64,000 nucleotides of DNA, taken from NCBI RefSeq assembly GCF_000619925.1, contig NZ_JHVB01000001.1, forward strand, positions 496,001-560,000. The letters run 5' to 3'. This document shows, piece after piece, positions 58,987 through 64,000 of the stretch. Made by a program: the position numbers and the translations under genes. This stretch comes from Treponema sp. C6A8 (GTDB taxonomy: Bacteria > Spirochaetota > Spirochaetia > Treponematales > Treponemataceae). Each line of letters starts with the position of its first letter. Position 1 is the first letter of the stretch. A model generated the notes under the pieces. The model was not told the DNA's origin and searched no databases. It saw nothing but the letters and a program-made list of their open reading frames with translations.

Positions 58987-60912
58987 ATGAAAAAAGCCCA
59001 TAAGTACATTTTATTTATTCCACTAATTTTTCTATCAATTCTTACTGTAACAGTTACAGCATGTGCAAACGCAGCCGGAGGAGACAGCTCTTCAAGTCCC
59101 GCTGAACGCTCTATTCCAAAACAAAACTTTGCAGTTTACGATGTAAATTTTAATTCTATTAATTACACCCTTACGGCAAAAACAACCGCCCCAAACGGAA
59201 CAACTCTTGCAGCGTCTGCAAACAATTATTCTACAACCGCTGTAGTTTCAAAAGGCGCAGCCACCTGGACCATGGACCAGTCTTTCAACGCATCAGTAAA
59301 AGGGGCAAAAGATTACACAATCACCTTCTCTGCCGAAGGCTACAATGAAACTACCGCAGAAGTGTTTTACCTGCCAAAGGTAAAATACGAAATCAGCGCC
59401 AAATCACAGGAAAAGATTTTTAACGGTTCCGGAGCTACCTACAACTACCCGGAACTAATCGTAAAAAATTACGACGAGTCAGACGTTACTGTTAACTGGT
59501 GGTTCAGAATTGCGGGCGGTAATTGTGACATAGAAGACTTCAGGGAATTTGTTGATGATGAAAACAACACCCTGGAAGAAGATGGTCAAAGCGCCTATCT
59601 TTATTACGAAGTATATCCTAATTCAATTTCAGATAATACACAGGGAAATTCTTTATATGAAAGCGACTGCATCGAATATAGCTGTATAAGGGAAGTTGGA
59701 ATAGATTATGTAGAAATTGAAAATTTAAACTGCATACTTGAAGCAAAAACTTACACCGCAAATCCAAATACAGACAGCAGTGCAACAGCCGCAGGCGGTA
59801 AAGTCAGCTATCAATGGCAGAAATTTAACCAATTTATGTTTACTGATATCGCAGGAGCGACAGGCAAAACATACGAACTGCATGAACATGATGTAGGAGA
59901 ACGTTTCCGTGTAATCGTCACACAAACCTGGCAGAGTTCAAATAAAGTCTTAGAACCAAAAACTTCTGAAGCAAAAACAGTTTCAGACTCTATAAAGTTT
60001 GATTCCCTTTATTACGATGGCTCTCTTCTTACAGGAGAAGCATTTGATACAATGAAGATAAAAGGTGAATTAACTACAGCATTTGGAACAAAGTATTTTC
60101 TTTCTAATTGCTCAATTAGTCCGCTTATTAAACTCACAGGACCTGTTATTATCTCGACAAACACTGCAAACGAATCTTTAAATAGTATGGACGTTTCTCA
60201 AAATGTAGATATAAAACTTACACATAGTTATCTTGAATCATACAGCACAAGTGTTTATGTAACAGTACAGCAAAGAATCGCAGAATCAGAACTTCCAGAA
60301 CTTTCTACAGCAGTAAATAAAATTACTGACGGGCACGTAGATTTTACTTCAATTAATTACGACCTGGAATTTTCTAATGACAACAAACAGACATGGACAG
60401 AAATTCCAAAAGAAGAATTTACAGCAAATGCCGGGGATGTATTCTATTTCCGTAAAAAGGGATCCGGAATTGCAAATACACCAGGCTACATAAAGGCAAG
60501 CGAAGCTCTTCCTCTTACAGTTCAGACTAATAACGTAGGAAAGGTAATTACCGGTGGTTCTGCCATTGAAAGCTTAAAATACACAGATTTGAAAATTATC
60601 AAGAGTACAAAGAACGGAAACATAATAATTACACCATATATCAGCCACAGGCAGGATTACTATTACAAATATGGCATAAATTACGAAATTGACGGTAGAG
60701 CAGATTCTGATTCCTGGTGGGAAGGAAAAGGGATTTATAAAAATGACAATAACTGTCTGATAATAGAAAAAGATTCTCTGCTTACAAAAGGAGAAACTTA
60801 TCAGATTAACTGTGTTCTTGAAGTCTACGTTGAAGGTGACAACGAAATTGAAGAAACAGAAAAAGATGTTATCCTCACATTAAACAGACAAATTTCAGTG
60901 ACAATTCAATAA
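58987..60912 (+). CDS. Large lipoprotein with Ig-like segment, unknown function
   Basis: 641 residues. Lipobox VTAC (Cys about 26), then a Ser-rich linker. Beta-rich throughout; the region around residues 255-330 (GGKVSYQWQKF, AGATGKTYELHEHDVGERFRVIVTQ) has the look of bacterial Ig-like surface domains. GGGAGG precedes the ATG. The next gene starts 11 bases after its stop. Confidence 0.75.
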   Translation: MKKAHKYILFIPLIFLSILTVTVTACANAAGGDSSSSPAERSIPKQNFAVYDVNFNSINYTLTAKTTAPNGTTLAASANNYSTTAVVSKGAATWTMDQSFNASVKGAKDYTITFSAEGYNETTAEVFYLPKVKYEISAKSQEKIFNGSGATYNYPELIVKNYDESDVTVNWWFRIAGGNCDIEDFREFVDDENNTLEEDGQSAYLYYEVYPNSISDNTQGNSLYESDCIEYSCIREVGIDYVEIENLNCILEAKTYTANPNTDSSATAAGGKVSYQWQKFNQFMFTDIAGATGKTYELHEHDVGERFRVIVTQTWQSSNKVLEPKTSEAKTVSDSIKFDSLYYDGSLLTGEAFDTMKIKGELTTAFGTKYFLSNCSISPLIKLTGPVIISTNTANESLNSMDVSQNVDIKLTHSYLESYSTSVYVTVQQRIAESELPELSTAVNKITDGHVDFTSINYDLEFSNDNKQTWTEIPKEEFTANAGDVFYFRKKGSGIANTPGYIKASEALPLTVQTNNVGKVITGGSAIESLKYTDLKIIKSTKNGNIIITPYISHRQDYYYKYGINYEIDGRADSDSWWEGKGIYKNDNNCLIIEKDSLLTKGETYQINCVLEVYVEGDNEIEETEKDVILTLNRQISVTIQ

Positions 60913-60923
60913 GGAGTAAGTTT

Positions 60924-63900
60924 ATGAAGATAAAGAAGATTATATACATTTTAGCTGCCTCTCTTATTTTTGCAGGATGTTCAAACCTTATTGATGACAG
61001 TTCACTTCAATCTGCATCATCTCAGGTTTCAGGCAATCAGGAAAAAGCAGTTCTCAAAATCTCTATGGGTCAAAGCGGTGCCAGAACTGCCCTTCCTGAC
61101 TTTTCAAAGAAAGACCTTGTTTACCTTACCCTGCGCTATGCAGAAAAATATGACTACGATACTTTAAACACCCCGGATGAAGTTTGCGCCGGAGACTGGT
61201 ACAGCGAAGCAGAAATGAACGCCGCAACAATCAACTTTATGACAGGAACATACACCTTCAGATTATATGTAATGGCAAAAGGCGGAGCTGTATTCGGCGA
61301 TGAACAGACCATAACAATCCAGAAAGGCGAAAATATCCTCACCTTCTCTCCTACCATGGAATATTTCCTTACAGACTATTCAGGAAAAGGAAACCTTTCT
61401 ATAGATATGCGTTACAACACAAAAAATGTAGTAAAAGTTACAGCTGGACTTTACCAAAAAGACGGAAATTCAGTACCTGGCTTTAATGACATAGAACTTT
61501 CAGGAGAAGCTTCTGCCGCAGGATATGCTAAATATGAAATTACTAATGTACCGGCGGGAAACTACATTGCAATCTTTAAATTCTTTGCAGATGCAGAAAA
61601 AAAGCAGCTTTTAGGCACATACCGGGAATATACAACTATTGTAAATGGATTAACAAGTACTTCTGAATGTGTGGTAAACGCATTGGGAAACCTTTACAGC
61701 ATTACCTACGAGCCTAACGGCGGAACTCTTACAGGAACTTGGCCTGGTTCATACACAAGACAGAGTGATGACATTATGTTACCTGCAATTGTGTCATCTA
61801 CTAATAGTAATGGAATTTCTTTTACCGGCTATGATTTTGCAGGCTGGTACACAAATCCTGATTTTACAGGAACTGAAATGACCTTTATTCCAAAAGGAAC
61901 TACAGGAAACCTTACTTTATATGCAAAATGGATTCCAAAAATTACAATCATGTACTCTCCGAATGGAGGAAGCATTAAAACAACAAGCCAGACTGACACT
62001 CCGGATACAAATGATTGCATTACCCTTAAAACACCTGCAGAACTTGGACTTAATCCACCAAAAACAGGAATAAAGTTTTTAGGATGGGGAATAACACCTT
62101 CGGTTAGTATTACAGAAATTAAGGCTGCGGAATATCACGAAGAAGCTTATAACTTTCAAGTATATAAAAGCACCCCTGATGGCAACACTGATGAAATTTC
62201 AAGAGACGAGTTTGTTATTTACGATAAAGATTCAAGCGGAACAATTAAAACAAGCGCAAAAATCAAAGTAGACAGCAATATTGTCCTTTACGCAATCTGG
62301 ACTTTATCTGCAATTAATCCAGATCCAGACAATAAGAATGCGCAGGAATCTTTATTAGACTATGACGGAGACGGTCTTACAGACTGGGAAGAAGTTTATC
62401 AATACTTTACAGATCCTTTGTGTAAAGATACAGACGGAGACGGCTGGACAGATAAGCAGGAATTATCATTATACAACAAGGAAACAAAAACCTTCAGTCC
62501 TCTGATTGCAGACACTCCTTTTGTTGATGTAAAAATTGACGGAAAACCAGAAATTTACTATAACATTACGCTATCAAACGGTAACTCCAGCACAGAAATT
62601 CAAACTACATCAGAAGGAACTACAGGAAGCCGTTCAAGCACAAGCACAAACACAAAAACCTTTAATATGACACATGGCTGGAATGCCAGCACAACCCATA
62701 AATGGGGTAAAAAATGGACTGCTACTGATGGTGTATTTAACCAAACTGAAAAATCTTACGAAGGTGGATTTACTATCGGTTTTTCTGGCAGTTACTCATC
62801 TGGAGATACCTACACATTTGCAAGAAGTGATACAGAAGGCTGGTCAAAATCATGGCAGCACGGACATAACACATGCGAAACACATGGAAAAACAATTAAT
62901 GGCGGTAAAGTAAAAATTCCTGTAAGGCTTTTTAATGATACACAAATAGGCTACACAATAAAAAGCATAACCATAGCAATAAATAAAGTGCCTTATGGAA
63001 AAAAGAACTTAAAAGTTCCGCTTGGAAGCTATTCTACAAATTCACCTATGACACTCCGTCCTAACTCTAAGAGCGGTCTGTATAATATTACAATTGACCT
63101 TACAACAGGAGAACTTGAGGAGCTTTTAAAATATTCAAATACAATTATTGTAGAAATTTCAGGCTTTCAAATCACAACCTTTAAGGACAGTCAGAGCGGT
63201 AACAACGACTTTACAGAGGCCCTTACGGAAACCCGTGCCCGTACAGCCGCTGTATATATAGACTGCGGGTCAGGCAGCAGAAGAAAGGCAAAAACCTATA
63301 ATATTGCTGTAAAAAATAAATTTAACCCTGATGCAGCTTCAATAGATGATCAGTATGAACCTGTAAAATTACTGGACATTTTTGATGAAATTCTTGAACT
63401 TGAAAAGGACTCTCCTTTTGGTTATGAACTTACTGCAAATCAAAAGCAATTAAAATCTCTTTATGGAATAACTAACGGAAGCAGTCCAAAACAAGGTTCC
63501 TGGTATATTGAACATAACTATATAAAAAACGGAATATTAAAAAAGGCCCGTTATGCTTATTATGGCCCGGATGGAATTGTAAATACAGAATGGGATATTA
63601 ACAATATTGTTGTAAATGCAGGTGATGAATTAAACATCTACTTTGATGTTGATATGGATGAAGATGGTGTACCTCTTAATTCTGAACTTATTCACGGTTC
63701 AAGTGACTTCAAAAAAGATACAGATGGTGATACCCTCACCGATTATGAAGAAATATACGGCTGGTATAAAGATGGTGTTCATAAAGAAACCTATCGAAAT
63801 GAAATTCTGGATTATGGAGAAGATGAGGACAATAGGGTTTATACAAATCCTGTCCTGGCAGATACAGATGGTGATGATTTGCCAGACTGGTCATCAGAAG

Positions 63901-64000
63901 GTCGAAAAGATATAGATCCTATTTTCCCGGTACAAAGAAACAATAGAAAAATAGACATAACAAAAGAATTCTGGAGCACAAGTCTGACTGGAACAAAAAA
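60924..64000 (+). CDS. Giant lipoprotein with a protective-antigen/binary-toxin B-like pore region, 3' end outside window
   Basis: Open from ATG 60924 to the window end, 1025 codons visible. Lipobox LIFAGC (Cys19). Two InlB/Listeria-Bacteroides-type repeats (about 260-336 with YEPNGGTL, GYDFAGWYTNPDF, LYAKW; then about 340-457 ending LYAIW). Calcium-type motifs DYDGDGLTDWEE (from 479) and DTDGDGWTDKQEL (from 502) follow. From PLIADTPFVDVKI (about 527) the protein follows the pore-forming part of protective antigen: a Ser/Thr-rich stretch (552-578), IPVRLFNDTQIGYT, and LTETRARTAAVYID. A second set of DxDxD motifs (from about 908) follows. AAGGAG precedes the ATG. Confidence 0.8.
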   Translation, partial: MKIKKIIYILAASLIFAGCSNLIDDSSLQSASSQVSGNQEKAVLKISMGQSGARTALPDFSKKDLVYLTLRYAEKYDYDTLNTPDEVCAGDWYSEAEMNAATINFMTGTYTFRLYVMAKGGAVFGDEQTITIQKGENILTFSPTMEYFLTDYSGKGNLSIDMRYNTKNVVKVTAGLYQKDGNSVPGFNDIELSGEASAAGYAKYEITNVPAGNYIAIFKFFADAEKKQLLGTYREYTTIVNGLTSTSECVVNALGNLYSITYEPNGGTLTGTWPGSYTRQSDDIMLPAIVSSTNSNGISFTGYDFAGWYTNPDFTGTEMTFIPKGTTGNLTLYAKWIPKITIMYSPNGGSIKTTSQTDTPDTNDCITLKTPAELGLNPPKTGIKFLGWGITPSVSITEIKAAEYHEEAYNFQVYKSTPDGNTDEISRDEFVIYDKDSSGTIKTSAKIKVDSNIVLYAIWTLSAINPDPDNKNAQESLLDYDGDGLTDWEEVYQYFTDPLCKDTDGDGWTDKQELSLYNKETKTFSPLIADTPFVDVKIDGKPEIYYNITLSNGNSSTEIQTTSEGTTGSRSSTSTNTKTFNMTHGWNASTTHKWGKKWTATDGVFNQTEKSYEGGFTIGFSGSYSSGDTYTFARSDTEGWSKSWQHGHNTCETHGKTINGGKVKIPVRLFNDTQIGYTIKSITIAINKVPYGKKNLKVPLGSYSTNSPMTLRPNSKSGLYNITIDLTTGELEELLKYSNTIIVEISGFQITTFKDSQSGNNDFTEALTETRARTAAVYIDCGSGSRRKAKTYNIAVKNKFNPDAASIDDQYEPVKLLDIFDEILELEKDSPFGYELTANQKQLKSLYGITNGSSPKQGSWYIEHNYIKNGILKKARYAYYGPDGIVNTEWDINNIVVNAGDELNIYFDVDMDEDGVPLNSELIHGSSDFKKDTDGDTLTDYEEIYGWYKDGVHKETYRNEILDYGEDEDNRVYTNPVLADTDGDDLPDWSSEGRKDIDPIFPVQRNNRKIDITKEFWSTSLTGTK

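Overview
The window reads as a chromosomal segment of a host- or rumen-associated Treponema-type spirochaete. Supporting points are periplasmic-flagellum rod genes with a textbook sigma-28 promoter, a dCache chemoreceptor, many lipoproteins with spirochaete-style loose lipoboxes, paralogous outer-membrane barrels, a divergent rnfCDGEAB cluster with an ApbE lipoprotein, and tRNA genes without encoded CCA alongside both a CCA-adding enzyme and a poly(A)-polymerase-like paralogue. No rRNA, CRISPR array, transposase, prophage or integron was seen. Family assignments rest on motif recognition by eye; no database search was run.

Layout. 1-5.6 kb: end of an MBL-fold hydrolase, tRNA-Thr/tRNA-Tyr, glycogen synthase, AroH-type chorismate mutase, two membrane proteins and cca. 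5.7-9.9 kb: a visibly AT-richer stretch with a helicase IV-like gene between two small envelope genes. 10-18.4 kb: housekeeping (trpS, a formate/nitrite-type channel with a tiny coupled ORF, folC, alr, thrC) ending in apbE. 18.3-27.9 kb: a flavin/electron-transfer block (Gx transporter, NusG-II protein, a motif-poor GH57 homologue, rnfB-A-E-G-D-C and a membrane protein). 27.9-44.8 kb: RNA modification (RluC/D type, RlmD type, PcnB), a P-loop/Asp23 fusion, a GGDEF protein, an MCP, a cytidylate-kinase-like gene, an ECF sigma/anti-sigma operon, yicC and murC. 44.9-47.2 kb: flgF-flgG-flgJ.

47.2-58.0 kb holds two copies of the same three-part envelope module, an RND/MMPL exporter, a LolA-like periplasmic carrier and a DUF1302-like outer-membrane barrel. 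They point away from each other around an ArsR-family regulator. The intergenic region shows two good promoters and clustered TTAAAC/GTTTAA palindromes, so one repressor probably controls both modules.

58.2-64 kb is a surface operon: a small barrel, a large lipoprotein, and a very large lipoprotein cut by the window end. The last has InlB-type repeats, calcium-binding motifs and a segment that closely follows the pore-forming region of anthrax protective antigen and clostridial binary-toxin B. The likely promoter of this operon has a (TA)8 tract in its -35/-10 spacer, so expression may be phase-variable. This operon and the ArsR-linked twin modules are the most promising candidates for an undescribed system.

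The intergenic DNA is rich in structure: a TAGGTNC heptad repeat placed right at stop codons in three gaps, two large multi-stem inverted-repeat elements, GC-rich multi-hairpin elements and a second small repeat family.
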